Assembly: GCF_050948215.1 (NCBI RefSeq)
Contig: NW_027488566.1
Span: 2,097,501-2,161,500 of the forward strand
Direction of reading: 5' to 3'
DNA length: 64,000 nucleotides
Source: Halictus rubicundus
Taxonomy: Eukaryota; Arthropoda; Insecta; Hymenoptera; Halictidae
Shown: positions 43,583 to 54,567 of the stretch, piece by piece
How the letters are laid out: each line of letters begins with the position of its first letter
Position numbering within the stretch: the stretch's first letter is position 1
Notes under the pieces: model-generated
Databases searched by the model: none
The model's input: only the letters and a program-made list of their open reading frames with translations
What the model was told of the DNA's origin: nothing
Made by a program: the position numbers and the translations under genes

Positions 43583-45528
43583 TCCCGAAAGCCGGGAAAG
43601 ATACCAAAGACGCCAAAAATTGGCGCCCGATCACAATCGGTTCACTGTTGGGTAGGATTTACTCCGCGATAATAGACGCAAGACTGCGGAGGGCAAGCAG
43701 GAACAGCAGGAGGCAAAAAGGATTTACCACGGAGGACGGCTGTAAATACAACGTCTCCATTCTAGACAAGGTGGTAAAGGAAATGAAGGAAAGGTCGGGA
43801 GGAGTCATCATAGTCGTCGACATCTCCAAAGCGTTCGATACGGTCCCCCATAGGGCTGTGGGGGATGGGCTACGTATAAAAGGTCTGCCGCCAACAGTTT
43901 CAAACTACATCGAAAGGATTTACGACGACTGCTGGACGGAAATTAAGACCAAAGAAGAAAATATAAGGATCAAATTAAATAGAGGGGTAAAGCAGGGCGA
44001 TCCACTATCGCCACTGCTATTCAATACAATCATAGACCCCATTATTGACAATGTGGACGAGACGACGGAGGGCGTTAAGATTGGAGACGAGAAAGTCTCC
44101 ATTCTTGCTTTTGCGGACGATCTGGTCTTGATAGCCGAGTCCGCAAAAGAGGCAACACGCCAAATAAATAAAGTATGCAATTATTTAGAGAGTCTGGGCA
44201 TGAGCATACAAGCCGATAAATGCGCGACGTTCCAGATCGTCCGCAAATGCAAAACATGGCACTTAAAAGATCCTAAAGTGTGGATGGGCGAGCAATGCTT
44301 GCCAGCATCAACGCCAGATGATATAATTAAATACTTAGGCGTATACCTAAGCCCATGGTCGGGAATGCAGCGAGTGGAAATTCGCAATATACTCCAGGCA
44401 GCAGAGAACATAAGGACGATGGGGCTTAAGCCTCATCAGAAAATAAACTTAATCAGAGTTCATCTGCTGCCGAAATATATACATGTGCTGGTCGCCAGTC
44501 CGCCGCCGCTAAACCTCTTGGAGGAATTAGATCAAGAGGTAAAACAAATCATAAAAAAGATCCTGCATCTCCACCCGTCAACAACGGATGGATTACTATA
44601 TACAGGTAAAAGGAACGGAGGCCTGGGTATTCAAAAGATTGCGGACATAATCCGCATCGCAAAACTCCGCAACGGCCTCCGAATGGGAAATAGCGAGGAT
44701 CAGGCGGTGGTTGAGGCCTACCGAAGACAGGAGGATATTTTAGCCAAGTACGCTAGATCGGTAGGCCTCCAGTGGCCAGTAACAGAGGAAGAACTGGAAT
44801 CTACTTGCTGCAAATTGAAAAGAAAGTGCTATGAAGAATGGGGACAGCTCATCTCCCAGGGCCAAGGCGTATACGAGTTTGTCGACGACAAGCACGGTAA
44901 CGCCTGGCTATATCGGCCAGAACTACTGAAGCCATCTCGCTACTTAGATGCGCTCAAGATTCGGATTAATACTTTCGGCACAAGAGTAGCATTAAGGAGA
45001 ACTAGAAGGGAAATAGACCCAATGTGCCGAAAGTGTAAGATTCAGGCAGAAACACTGGGACACGTGTTGGGTAATTGTATCCACACGAAACCATCACGAA
45101 TTCACAGACACAATGAGATCGTGAATCTAATTGAAAAGAAGGCGCCAAGAGGTTCCGCGGTATTTACGGAGCCCACGGTGAACGTGGCCGGAGAACTGAA
45201 GAAGCCGGATCTGGTTATCAAAGACCAGGAAGGCAAGCTCCTAGTAGTGGACGTAACGGTTCGCTACGAGGATAAGGATAATCTCCGGAAAGCTCGAATT
45301 GATAAAATAGAAAAGTACAGAGAGACCGCGGAACTCTTAAAAGTGAAAATGAAATGTAAAACAGCTGAAGTACTACCAGTGGTAGTAGGCTGCAGAGGCG
45401 CCATACCAGCAGGGACCATAAGGAACCTGAAAATCCTGGGTTTCAAAAAGAGCGACATTGTCACAGTAGCAATGATTGCCCTCCGTTCGTCGATAGAAAT
45501 CGCGAACACTTCTATCGACTACGATTGA
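43579..45528 (+). CDS. R2 copy 2: RT and restriction-like endonuclease (N-terminally truncated)
   Basis: About 649 codons open from the junction (LIPKAGKDTKDAKNWRPI) to TGA. RT motifs: IVVDISKAFDTVPH, KQGDPLSPLLFN and an intact FADD near 44113. The thumb and linker end in a CCHC motif (CRKCKIQAETLGHVLGNC...H), followed by the PD-D/E-x-K nuclease core (KPDLVI...VVDVTVRYE). The C-terminus RSSIEIANTSIDYD matches copy 1. The missing N-terminus includes the DNA-binding fingers and Myb domain and the start of RT, so it is not functional alone, but the remainder has no stop. The frame is open upstream only to the R1-F fusion point; there is no own start codon. Confidence 0.92.
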   Translation, partial: LIPKAGKDTKDAKNWRPITIGSLLGRIYSAIIDARLRRASRNSRRQKGFTTEDGCKYNVSILDKVVKEMKERSGGVIIVVDISKAFDTVPHRAVGDGLRIKGLPPTVSNYIERIYDDCWTEIKTKEENIRIKLNRGVKQGDPLSPLLFNTIIDPIIDNVDETTEGVKIGDEKVSILAFADDLVLIAESAKEATRQINKVCNYLESLGMSIQADKCATFQIVRKCKTWHLKDPKVWMGEQCLPASTPDDIIKYLGVYLSPWSGMQRVEIRNILQAAENIRTMGLKPHQKINLIRVHLLPKYIHVLVASPPPLNLLEELDQEVKQIIKKILHLHPSTTDGLLYTGKRNGGLGIQKIADIIRIAKLRNGLRMGNSEDQAVVEAYRRQEDILAKYARSVGLQWPVTEEELESTCCKLKRKCYEEWGQLISQGQGVYEFVDDKHGNAWLYRPELLKPSRYLDALKIRINTFGTRVALRRTRREIDPMCRKCKIQAETLGHVLGNCIHTKPSRIHRHNEIVNLIEKKAPRGSAVFTEPTVNVAGELKKPDLVIKDQEGKLLVVDVTVRYEDKDNLRKARIDKIEKYRETAELLKVKMKCKTAEVLPVVVGCRGAIPAGTIRNLKILGFKKSDIVTVAMIALRSSIEIANTSIDYD

Positions 45529-46064
45529 CGATAATCGTTGAATATATTTATTTTACTCTACGTGTCGTATTTGTCCTATTTATTGAACTGGACGCGGCTT
45601 CGGCCAAAGAAAGGTTTTATTACTGACACGGCACAAGCTAAGAATATTTTTTAATGCTGTTAGGCCTTGGACAAGGCCTATGGCCAAATGACGAAGCAGC
45701 TGCCAGCTGAACGAATTATAGCCCGCTTGGCTCTTTAAAACCAAGCGGTGCGAGTCTCCGCTGACACTAGTGTGCAGCGAGGCACGGGCGGATTCTATGG
45801 ACAATGGACTTAGAATCCGGGGCGACACCTCCTCGCGGTTTTCCCTGGACGCGCGCCTCTGGCGCACGACGAAGTTCGCCTCCCGAAAGGGTACCCGTTA
45901 CTAATTTTTCCAAGTGCCGAGGCAGGCCCTTTGGCAGTGGTCTAGAAAGTAGGCCTCGGATATGACGTTACTCCATTCTCGGAATGTTTGTATTTATTTT
46001 TATATACCCAACGAAGGGGTCAACCTCGGAAGTCTACGGCTGCGACGGCAGTTCGTACAGGAAA
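45529..46064 (+). other. R2 copy 2 3' UTR
   Basis: About 536 bp from the stop to the 28S junction, longer than the 3' UTR of copy 1 and not similar to it by eye. It includes the inverted 28S-like segment listed separately and a small palindrome GGCCTTGGACAAGGCC near 45662. Confidence 0.65.
45901..45952 (-). rRNA. Antisense, imperfect copy of 28S just downstream of the R1 site
   Basis: On the minus strand it reads CTACTTTCTAG, ACCACTGCCAA and ACTTGGAAAAATTAG in order. These blocks match the plus-strand 28S at about 46135-46182 (11, 11 and 14 identical bases) with small gaps. It lies inside the R2 3' UTR. Confidence 0.75.
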
Positions 46065-46138
<74 letters not shown>

Positions 46139-46179
46139 TTCTAGCGAAACCACTGCCAAGGGAACGGGCTTGGAAAAAT

Positions 46180-46218
<39 letters not shown>

Positions 46219-46636
46219 TGGCATTGTAAGGAGACATGAGAGGTGTAACATAAGTGGGAGATGGTAACATCGCCGGTGAAATACCACTACTTTCATCGTT
46301 TCTTTACTTACTCGGTTGGGCGGAGCGCGTGCACCGAGGTCTTATGACCCGGTTGTCACGGTGTTCTGGAGCCAAGCGTGTAAGAGTGGCGTGAGGCTTA
46401 ACGGCGGACCGCCGACAATACTCCCGCTTGATCCGATTCGAGGACACTGCCAGGCGGGGAGTTTGACTGGGGCGGTATATCTGTCAAAGAATAACGCAGG
46501 TGTCCTAAGGCCAGCTCAGCGAGGACAGAAACCTCGCGTAGAGCAAAAGGGCAAAAGCTGGCTTGATCTCGATGTTCAGTACGCTTAGAGACTGCGAAAG
46601 CACGGCCTATCGATCCTTTTGGCTTGAAGAGTTTTC

Positions 46637-46683
<47 letters not shown>

Positions 46684-46706
46684 GGCCAATCGTTAATAGC
46701 GACGTC

Positions 46707-46744
<38 letters not shown>

Positions 46745-46786
46745 CGAAGCAGAATTCGCCAAGCGTCGGATTGTTCACCCGCCAAC

Positions 46787-46820
<34 letters not shown>

Positions 46821-46870
46821 TAGGTTAGTTTTATCCTACTGATGACTAGTCGTTGCGATAGTAATCCTGC
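46065..46870 (+). rRNA. 28S rRNA 3' segment, from the R2 site to just before the sarcin-ricin loop
   Basis: Continuous, well-conserved insect 28S: the R2 downstream sequence, an unoccupied R1 site (CTGTCCCTATCTACT followed by TTCTAGCGAAACC), and peptidyl-transferase-region sequence (ACCACAGGGATAACTGGC). It continues TTTTTGATCCTTCGATGTCG up to GATAGTAATCCTGC. After 46870 the expected TCAGTACGAGAGGAACC (sarcin-ricin loop) is absent. It cannot make a functional rRNA: it has an R2 insertion upstream and a truncated 3' end. Confidence 0.95.
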
Positions 46871-46976
46871 AGAACAGAATGTAGTACGGCCGGGTGTCAC
46901 TCGGATCGCTAATAACTCGGTAAACACGCTTACTAGTCGTTTGTCATCGCGATACATGCTATCGTAGAGAAAAAAA
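46871..46976. other. Unassigned 106-bp spacer
   Basis: Not recognisable as 28S. Joins the plus-strand 28S fragment to the 3' end of the minus-strand R1-A. Confidence 0.5.
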
Positions 46977-47302
46977 AGATAGAGACATGTAGTATTGACC
47001 ACTCCCCGTGAGGGGAGTTCCGTACCTCGGGGATTCGCCCCATACCGGAAAAGTCAGCCGTTCATGTTAGGCTCTCTACTTCTAACTCCATCAGTTGCGA
47101 AGGAAACAGTCCGTAGGTGTTGTGGACTGGGCATTGGAAAAACCCCTCGTTCACCAATTAAGGATCATCACAAAGGTAGACCGTCCCGTACGGGAAGTAA
47201 CTCGCTTAGCCGCTACCGAATCGGCTTGCGCCGACCCAGGAGCGTTACTTAGCGCTCGGTCTCTAGCAGGTTTCGTCAACGGTGTGGTAGCCGTTCTCAT
47301 GA

Positions 47303-48847
47303 CTATTTCACCCTACGATCCCGAATACCCAGTTGTTGAGGTATTACCTGCGAAGGATCGTCAGGGTTGTTTTTGCCAGTTTCCGAAGTGCCAAAGTCTA
47401 TGCGACTAAGGCATAATTCCATTGCGTGTTTAAACGCAGCACAGCTCTTATCTTTCAGCCCGTGATTGGCAGGTCTTCCTGCTTTCTTGCAGTTTATGCA
47501 AGTAGGCTTCTCTTCTTTTGTCGGGCATTCCTTGAATGAATGCCCGTCCTTACCGCAGTGCCCACACGTGTCGGTTTTTGCCTTACAGTGCTTTGCAACG
47601 TGCCCAAATGACTGGCATTCGAAGCAGCGTGTTGCAGCTATGTAATCTTTTAGCCCGTAGGCATGGAATCCTATAAATACCCGGTTCCTGTTTAACAGGA
47701 TTTTCCGGGTTTTGGGAGAGACCTCTGCCACCCAGTTGGTGACTTCTCTGTCTTTCTTCCCTGTCTTGAAGAGGAGTTTGAACTCCTCTTCTAGTTTTTC
47801 CTCCGAATCCAGTTGGAGGTTTTGTCTCTGTATTGCTTTAAGGAGTTTCGCCTCTGATGTCTCAGAGGGGACTCCAAATATGATTATCTTTGGTCTCCTC
47901 TTGAGGAGGGGACCAATGTCTAGTTTCTTTCGCAGTTTCTCATTGCTGAGGACTTGCTCAACGTCCTCAGCTGTTTCGGTCTCTATCAGAATGCCGGAGT
48001 TCCCGAGTTTCCTCAGGTTCCGGATTCTGATTTTCTGTTCTGTCGGATTGATACAATCCGACAGGACCTTCTTGGTCTTGTCACTATTCTGTATTTTACT
48101 ACCCTTTACTGGGTAGATGGCTGCAGCTGGCTTGGACTTTGTGACAGGGGTCCGTTTTGCCAGCTGCTTAGTTGTCTTGTTTGCCTTAATTATGTCCGAG
48201 TATAGGAGCGGCTTAGAGGACAGGGCCTCTTGAGCACGACTCCTCTCGGACGAAAACTTGTCTATTTTGGCTGAGAGCTCATCGAGTCTCTCTGTTATTT
48301 TCCCTATTATTTGTTCTTGCATGGAGCTCTGCTCCTTTTGCTTATCTAGTTTTTCCCTCAGAGCCGTGTTATCTCTGTGGAGTTCAAGTCTGAACTCCTT
48401 GGCTTCTGTTTCCGCTTCCTCATGCTCCCTGAGTAGGGAGTTTAGGAGCGCCTCTCCTCTGTTACGTTCTGAGTTAGTAAGACTAGTAAGACTAATACTA
48501 CAGAGGAACCTTCTAAGAAGCTCCTCTGCGCTTAACGGCAGTTCATCAAACCGCTCTAATTCAATTTTCACCTCTTTGATCAGCTTTTTGTGTGACTCGT
48601 TGCACGGGCCACTTAGCCGCTTATTCTTCCTTTTCCTGTCTTTGGGAAAATCCCATTTAAAGTCCTCTGGACTTAGATCCGAATATGAATCGTCTGTGTA
48701 TATGTCCGATTCGTCGTCCCAGACAGTAGCTATGCCCTGTTCTGTCTGGGTCGTTTCTTTATCCACCTTCGTCTTTCCTTCAACTTCCTTTTTCCTCGTT
48801 CCTCCTGCCTTCTTCGATTTTGGTTTTGATTTTTTAAGTTTATTCAT
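47303..48847 (-). CDS. R1-A ORF1, intact gag-like protein fused to an ORF2 remnant
   Basis: 514 codons from the ATG at 48847 (a GTG 12 bp upstream is in frame but less likely). Charged N-terminus, helical segment near residues 155-215, gag core with RKLGNSGILIETETAEDVE. Three knuckles: CFECQSFGHVAKHC, CGHCGKDGHSFKEC and one ending LKDKSC. The last ~25 residues after SRIDFGT come from the ORF2/3' UTR junction created by the deletion. The frame has no stop or shift, in contrast to the ORF2 regions of its relatives. Confidence 0.9.
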   Translation of the reverse strand: MNKLKKSKPKSKKAGGTRKKEVEGKTKVDKETTQTEQGIATVWDDESDIYTDDSYSDLSPEDFKWDFPKDRKRKNKRLSGPCNESHKKLIKEVKIELERFDELPLSAEELLRRFLCSISLTSLTNSERNRGEALLNSLLREHEEAETEAKEFRLELHRDNTALREKLDKQKEQSSMQEQIIGKITERLDELSAKIDKFSSERSRAQEALSSKPLLYSDIIKANKTTKQLAKRTPVTKSKPAAAIYPVKGSKIQNSDKTKKVLSDCINPTEQKIRIRNLRKLGNSGILIETETAEDVEQVLSNEKLRKKLDIGPLLKRRPKIIIFGVPSETSEAKLLKAIQRQNLQLDSEEKLEEEFKLLFKTGKKDREVTNWVAEVSPKTRKILLNRNRVFIGFHAYGLKDYIAATRCFECQSFGHVAKHCKAKTDTCGHCGKDGHSFKECPTKEEKPTCINCKKAGRPANHGLKDKSCAAFKHAMELCLSRIDFGTSETGKNNPDDPSQVIPQQLGIRDRRVK

Positions 48848-49159
48848 GTTTGTTCCCACGAGTTGGGACGAAATACGGTCGCTCCCCGGGTGACGCCCTT
48901 TCCGGGGAGAAGGCTATTTCTCTCAGGTTTCGCCGGGTATCCTGAGGTTAGACGCTAATGGCCGCTGGACCCACCGACCGCCCGTGTAAAACACGGGACC
49001 TCTCTCACCGCGTTCTTCAGCTTAGAGGTTAAGGGTTTGTTCAAGGGGTTCGCCTCCCCGTTGGGCCGACCGGCTAAGGTAAGCCCCCCGTTTCTCCCGT
49101 TCTGCAACATACCACCGGATGTATCCGGTGGGTCGTCGCGGCAGAGGGGAGTCTTCCGG

Positions 49160-49420
49160 GTGAGAGCCGCGGTTATCGCGAACGATAACACACGCATGGG
49201 CTCCCTGGGAGGCGCGGTCATCGCAAGGCGATGACTCCGCAAGAACTCTCTTTATGAGAGAGCTGCGGTTGTCGCAGAGCGACAACTCACGCAAAGCTCT
49301 CTGAGAGCCGAGGTACTCGCGATGCGACAATTCCGCAAGAGCTCTCTTTCGAGAGCTGCGGTTGTCGCGGGGCGAGAACTCACGCAGGAACTCTCTTACC
49401 AGAGCCCCGTTAGTCACCCG
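49160..49420 (-). repeat. Hairpin tandem array in the R1-A leader
   Basis: Counterpart of 32020-32265. Stems include GTCATCGC/GCGATGAC, GTTGTCGC/GCGACAAC and GTTATCG/CGATAAC. Confidence 0.8.
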
Positions 49421-49763
49421 AAGGTGTCCAGGTCCTACCACGTGAAGGAGGGGTTGGTGCGTCAGGGTTATACCATGATATAAGTCCCCGACGCTTATAA
49501 GACCCAAAAGATAGAGACAGGTAGTGTTGTAGATTATGAGTCGGGCTGCCCCGGTTGCGCCGTACCTCGAACATACAGTTCATACCGGCTACTACTACAT
49601 TTCGTCATGCCAGATGTTATGGCTCTACTCTCTCGTCGCCTGCCTTATTGGAGGGACATGCAACGTCGATTCCACTGCCACCTGTCCAACCCTTTCCAGG
49701 AACTCCCGCTATAAGCGGGATGGGCTTGAATCCTGGCCCGAGGAGTTAAGATCCCGAAGGATC

Positions 49764-52700
49764 TTAACCGCTGGTGGTGTCCAATCGTTCACGCGTTCGA
49801 CTCCACTTTAGTTTTAGTACGTCTCGCGCGAAGTTCCGGAAGCTCTTGAACAGAGCTTCGCTTACCAGGAGTGCTGGCTGCACCGGCCACAAGTGACCTT
49901 TAGCAGCAGCTTCCTGGTGTAGGAGTTCTCGCGCTTGATCGTATTGCGGACAGGCGTACAAGATGTGGCTAGGTGTTTCTACTTCGCCGCACTCGCAATG
50001 CTCGTCCTCCACCAAAGTGAATTCCTTGAGCTTCGCACGGAAATCTCCGTGTCCGCTTAGGAATTGTGTGACGTAGTGATCGGTGATCACCCATCGCGCG
50101 CGGAGACGGTCTGATACATCGTTGAAGTATTGGAAGGTAGTTCTTCCCTTCGTCGATGACGACCATCTCCGTTGCCACACCGCCAGAGCTGCTCGCCTTA
50201 CCTCAGCTAGTGCATCGGTGGGCGTTACAGCTCCGGAAGCCAGATCGGCTTGACTAATACGACACGTCTCAAATTCGATATCAAGTTCTTTTCGTATCTT
50301 GTAGGCGCATATTCGCTCCGCTATCACCAAGTCTATCGGTACCGCACCGGCGATCACGGGGACCGCATCCGTCGATACCGTTCTGTAGGCCTTGATGCAG
50401 CCAAGCAGAGCTCTCCTCTGCGCTTTGATGAGAGCTTTTCTCGATACAAAGGTGAGAAGGTCTGCCCAGCCCGCAGCAGCGTACGCCACGATTGGGACGA
50501 ATAGGCCACGGTACATAGTACGCATGGCCCGGTGTCCCAATCCCCAGTTCGAACGAGCAATCTTTGAAAACGCATTACACGTCTCCATAGACTTAGCACT
50601 CACGTACGCAACATGGGAGGTAATTCCCAGTTGCTTGTCGAAGTGTACGCCGAGGTACCGAATGGTATCCTTTACGGCGATACTTCTTCCATCAATCCTC
50701 ACCACAGGCGGCCTTTCTCTATGCAGAGAGCCTTTTAGCAAGATCATCTCGGTCTTAGGAGCAGATAGCGATAACTTTTGTGATTTGCACCACGCAGAAA
50801 TCGCATCTGCTACCTTTTGGCCTTTGAGCCGGAGTTCCTTCCTCGTGTTGCCACTGACAAGTACGAGGAGATCATCCGCATAGGCTATGGGCTCGCAAGC
50901 GAGCCCGGTGTTCGATAAGAGCTGTAGAACTCCGTCAAAGACTAAGTTCCAACAGCTTGGACCGAGAATTGATCCCTGTGGGCAGCCTTTGGTTACGACT
51001 TTCCTCACTTCTCCGTGATTAGACACTATGGTCACCACACGGTTGGAGAAATAGTCCACCATTAGCCGAAAGAGATTGCGTGGACAGCCTCGCCTCCTCA
51101 GCTCGCTGAGGATGCTCGGTCACCAGACATTGTCAAATGCACCTGAGATGTCGAACGGCGAGCGCCAGGACATACTTATCTTCGCAGCTGGATACCAGAC
51201 CCCTCAGCTTTACCACGGCATCTTCCGTGGATCGCCCAGGTCTGAATCCGTATTGCCGGTCAGATGCGTATTCCGGGCTTAGGAACACTTTAGCTAATCG
51301 CATAGCGATTAGCTTCTCAAGAACTTTGCCTACTACGGATAGTAGGCAAATCGGACGATAGGACTTCACAACCGTCTCCGGTTTGTCAGGCGCTTTCAGA
51401 ATAGTTCTGATTGAGCCGACTTTCCACCTGGAGGGGAAGGTCCCGTGCTCGAGGCAACCATTATAGAGCCGAAGCAGCTCGGTGCGAAGTATTCCGACCG
51501 AGCATTTTACAAGTTCCGGCTCTATCCGGTCTAAGCCTGGGCATTTTCGTCTCTTCAGACGTTTCACCGCCTCTTCAAGCTCCTTGCACGTGAAAACTGG
51601 ATCGTCTTCACTCGCCGGCTCGATGGTGGCTTCCCGTCTGACTCGCGCTTGTTCTGGAGTGTCGCTCTCGGACGAATCGTCCGGGATTAACGCATCCAGT
51701 AACGCGGACGCGGTGGACTCGAAGTCCACCGTGTGTCCTTGGTCTGTGCGAATGTTGGACATTACTGTTCCAACATTCAGCTTGTCTCGTGTGATCTTGT
51801 AAACAAGACCCCACGGTTCTTTGTTCCCCTGCTCGGTTACAAAGTTTTTCCAACTTTGTATCCTCGCAGCTCGCACGGCAGCCGTGTAGGCTTTTCTGTG
51901 CACGAGATACTCAGCCTTCCGTTCTGCCTTCTCGACCTCCGAACATCTCGGGTTTTGGAAGGCGCGTCTACATTTGTAGACCCGCTTCTTCCGTCTCGTC
52001 AAATCTGGTGTCCACCATGGGACAGATTTAGAGTGCCACCGCTTTGATCGCATGGAGGATTCGCACGCTTGGATAATCGATTGCTCGACTCCCAGTGCGA
52101 GGCGTTCGACCTCCTCTCGGCCGTTAGGCCGGAGGGTTAAGTTCCTCCTGCTTTCCAGCAGCGTTCGTTCGAATCTGGGCCAGTTCGCAGTGTTCAGGTT
52201 GAACCGCCCCAATTGGCCCCGGTTCTCCCTTTCTACTGCGAACTGCAACGAAAACTCAATGACTCGGTGGTCGCTGGATGTTAGGTCATGGGCCTTCCAG
52301 TTTCGCACTTTGTCGGACATGTCGCTAGTCACTAATGTGACATCGATATAGGACTCTCCCAGTGAGCTGGAGTACGTGGGCATACTACCAGCTTCGTTCA
52401 AAATAACTAAGTCGTGTCGGGCCATGAACTCTTCGAGCTTTCGGCCTCTCGCGTCTGTCTTCGGATTCCCCCAAAGGGTAGATTTTCCGTTGACGTCGGC
52501 TGCAATCACGACTCGGTTATGGTTTAGCGCCGCAAGCACATTCTCCAGTCGAGCCAGACTTGGTTCAATGTCCTCCGAACATTGAAAGTACTGGCTGACT
52601 AGGTAGACGTTTCCGAAATTGCCTTTAACGCTTACACAGGAGAGATGCGCATCGCACAGATGCGTGAGTTTGACCGCGGTTAGATCCCGGTTTATGACAG

Positions 52701-52923
52701 CTGTTGCCGCCATAGGCTGGTCTCCTTCCGTGTACACTCTCGCTGAGCCCAGTCCGGGCAATTTGCCCCGCCAGCTGTACGGCTCTTGTGCTAGTAACAC
52801 ATCGGGTCTCCTGGTATGCAGCAAAGATATGATTTCTTCGGTCACGACCCGAGAGCGCTGCATATTATGCTGCACAACTCGAATCTGCCTCTGAGATCGT
52901 CTATCTTCGGTGTGTCTAACCAT
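49764..52923 (-). pseudogene. R1-B ORF2 (APE-RT), one frameshift and one nonsense codon
   Basis: Starts with an ATG that overlaps the ORF1 stop (ATGGTTAG), the usual R1 arrangement allowing coupled translation. The APE part includes VVQHNMQRSRVV, VIAADVNGKSTLWG and SSDHR. RT runs RPICLLSVVGK, then a one-base shift at about 51152 followed by a TGA replacing the Trp of the NVWW box near 51125. It then resumes with GCPQGSILGPSCWN and YADD near 50880. The C-terminal zinc motif is CECGEVETPSHILYAC. Dead copy, but most of the protein is still readable. Confidence 0.9.
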
Positions 52924-54567
52924 AATTGGTTCGAGCTACTACTTGCTGTAACGCGACCTGATAGGACTCGCACAGCTTGTCTCTCGACTTATGACCGTGC
53001 GGCTTGCCTCGATCCTTACAATTAGAGCAGACGGGTCCGCTCTTCTTGTTTTTGCACGAGGCAAAGGTATGCCCCGACTGGGCGCAGTGACCGCATACGT
53101 CTTCTTTGTGCTTGCATCGTTTGGCCGTGTGGCCGAACTTCTGGCACTTGAAGCACCGAGTTACCGAGACGTAGTCCTGTACACGACAGCACGACCAGCC
53201 CATGTAAACTCGGCCTTCCCCACTTTTCAGCCGCCGGCGAACCTGCGGACTGACTTCGATGACCCAGTTGGCCGCCTCCCTGCCCTAGGGACCGACTTGA
53301 AAGCCGACCTTCAGGTTAGAGGCAAACTCTTTCTGGGTCATCTCTGGAAGGTTTTGCTTCCAGAGACTGGAAGCAACCTCGTCTCTCGTCAACTCTTGAG
53401 GAACGTCGTACACGTTGAGTGACGGGTTCCTCTTAGTTGGCAGAGAGACAGAGAGTCCTGCATCTTTCAGGCTGTTACTTCCCGTAAAGGCCCGAAGATC
53501 CTCACTGCGTTCAGTCTCGACGACTATGCCACCGGAGTGGATGCGTCGAACCGACTTCACGCGGATCTTCTCCTTGTTGGGTTTCACCAAGGAGAGGACA
53601 GTACGCTTGGTCGCTTCGCTGTCCTGCTTCTTGCCCTTCGGCGGGAAGATCTTCACCACATGCTGTGGTGGCTTCACCGCGTCTTGGGAAACCTTCTTGC
53701 AGTCGACCTTTATCTTGTCGGCGTAGGTCGACTGCACGCGCTTGCCAGCTTGACCGGTCGGCATTGACCGCGGGGCAGTCAGCGACACAGTCTTTGCACT
53801 CACCGCGGTTCGAGCCTTCTCTGCTCTTGCCGCTACGAGCTGCCCTTCGAGGTAGCCATTCCGAAGAATGAGCTCCATCACCAGCTCGTTGAGTGCGTTC
53901 GCTTGTTCGATGATCTCTTTGGCCGTGATCTTTGCGAGACGCGATTTCCCGCGCACGCAGATCTTCGTGACCTCGGAGACCTTTTGAAAGGCCTCTTCTC
54001 TTATGAGATCGAGGCTCCTTTCATTGGGCCCGGAAGCCGCCTCCTTCGGCTTCCTTCCCTTCTTCTTTTTCTTCCCTTTGCCTGGTGCTGGCTTGGGGTC
54101 GATTTTGTCTTTTTCGGAGGGGACCGGTTTCTTATCCCCTCCTTTTCCATGTCATCTTTGGGCTCTGGGTTTTCATCCCCGTCGAGCACCGTGCCATTTT
54201 TGTCAGAGACAAGGTTAGCACCTTGCCCCTGATCTTTTGTGCTCTTCCCGGACGTTGAGGAAGAGCCTTTCTTTTTTGGCGACTTGGTCGCCTTCTTTTT
54301 GGGTTTCGGTTCCGGTTTTGGTTTCGGCTGAGGTACATCCTCTTTCTTCCCATCAGCCTCGACCTCGACCTCGACCTTCACCGGCAAAAGTGCATCGCAC
54401 CTTACGAGGGGCACACAAGGTGTCAAAACGATTACATCGTTATCTCCCTCGGCCCTCTCAGTTTTGGTTGCGGTGGCTTCACCCCCGGCAGTGCCGGGCG
54501 CTGGACCCACCGTCTTGACTCGCTTTGGTTTTCTGTTAATACCCATGAGATATTGTGAGATTTTCAT
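52916..54567 (-). pseudogene. R1-B ORF1 (gag), frameshift and nonsense codon
   Basis: The N-terminus (54567 to about 54050) is Lys/Pro/Glu-rich. A frameshift in an A/G-rich tract near 54060 moves it to the frame that carries AKEIIEQANALNELVMELI (helical) and the gag core VKSVRRIHSGGIVVETERSEDL. A TAG at 53285-53287 interrupts GP-GREAANWVIEV. The same frame then continues to three knuckles: CFKCQKFGHTAKRC, CGHCAQSGHTFASC and one ending SRDKLC. Stop at 52916-52918. Confidence 0.85.

Larger units (their letters stand above)
43577..46064 (+). mobile_element. R2 copy 2, 5'-truncated, ending at the 28S R2 site
   Basis: Begins within the RT domain and runs to a short A-run directly followed by 28S sequence TAGCCAAATGCC at 46065. 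Orientation matches normal R2 insertions. Confidence 0.92.
46977..49508 (-). mobile_element. R1-A: internally deleted R1 (gag only), same family as R1-E
   Basis: 5' end at about 49505 (GGGTCTTATAAGCGTC on the minus strand, as in R1-E). Leader with hairpin array 49160-49420, ORF1, then directly the 3' UTR; ORF2 is absent. The 3' boundary is the relic target TGTCTCTATCT (46977-46987). The deletion joint near 47380 falls at a short TTCGGAAA-type homology between the end of ORF1 and the end of ORF2 as seen in R1-E. Confidence 0.88.

Noticed and set aside
49536..49811. Plus-strand ORF MSRAAPV..., repeated at 62891
   Set aside because: It lies in the 3' UTR and ORF2 end of R1-B and R1-D and recurs only because those elements are copies.
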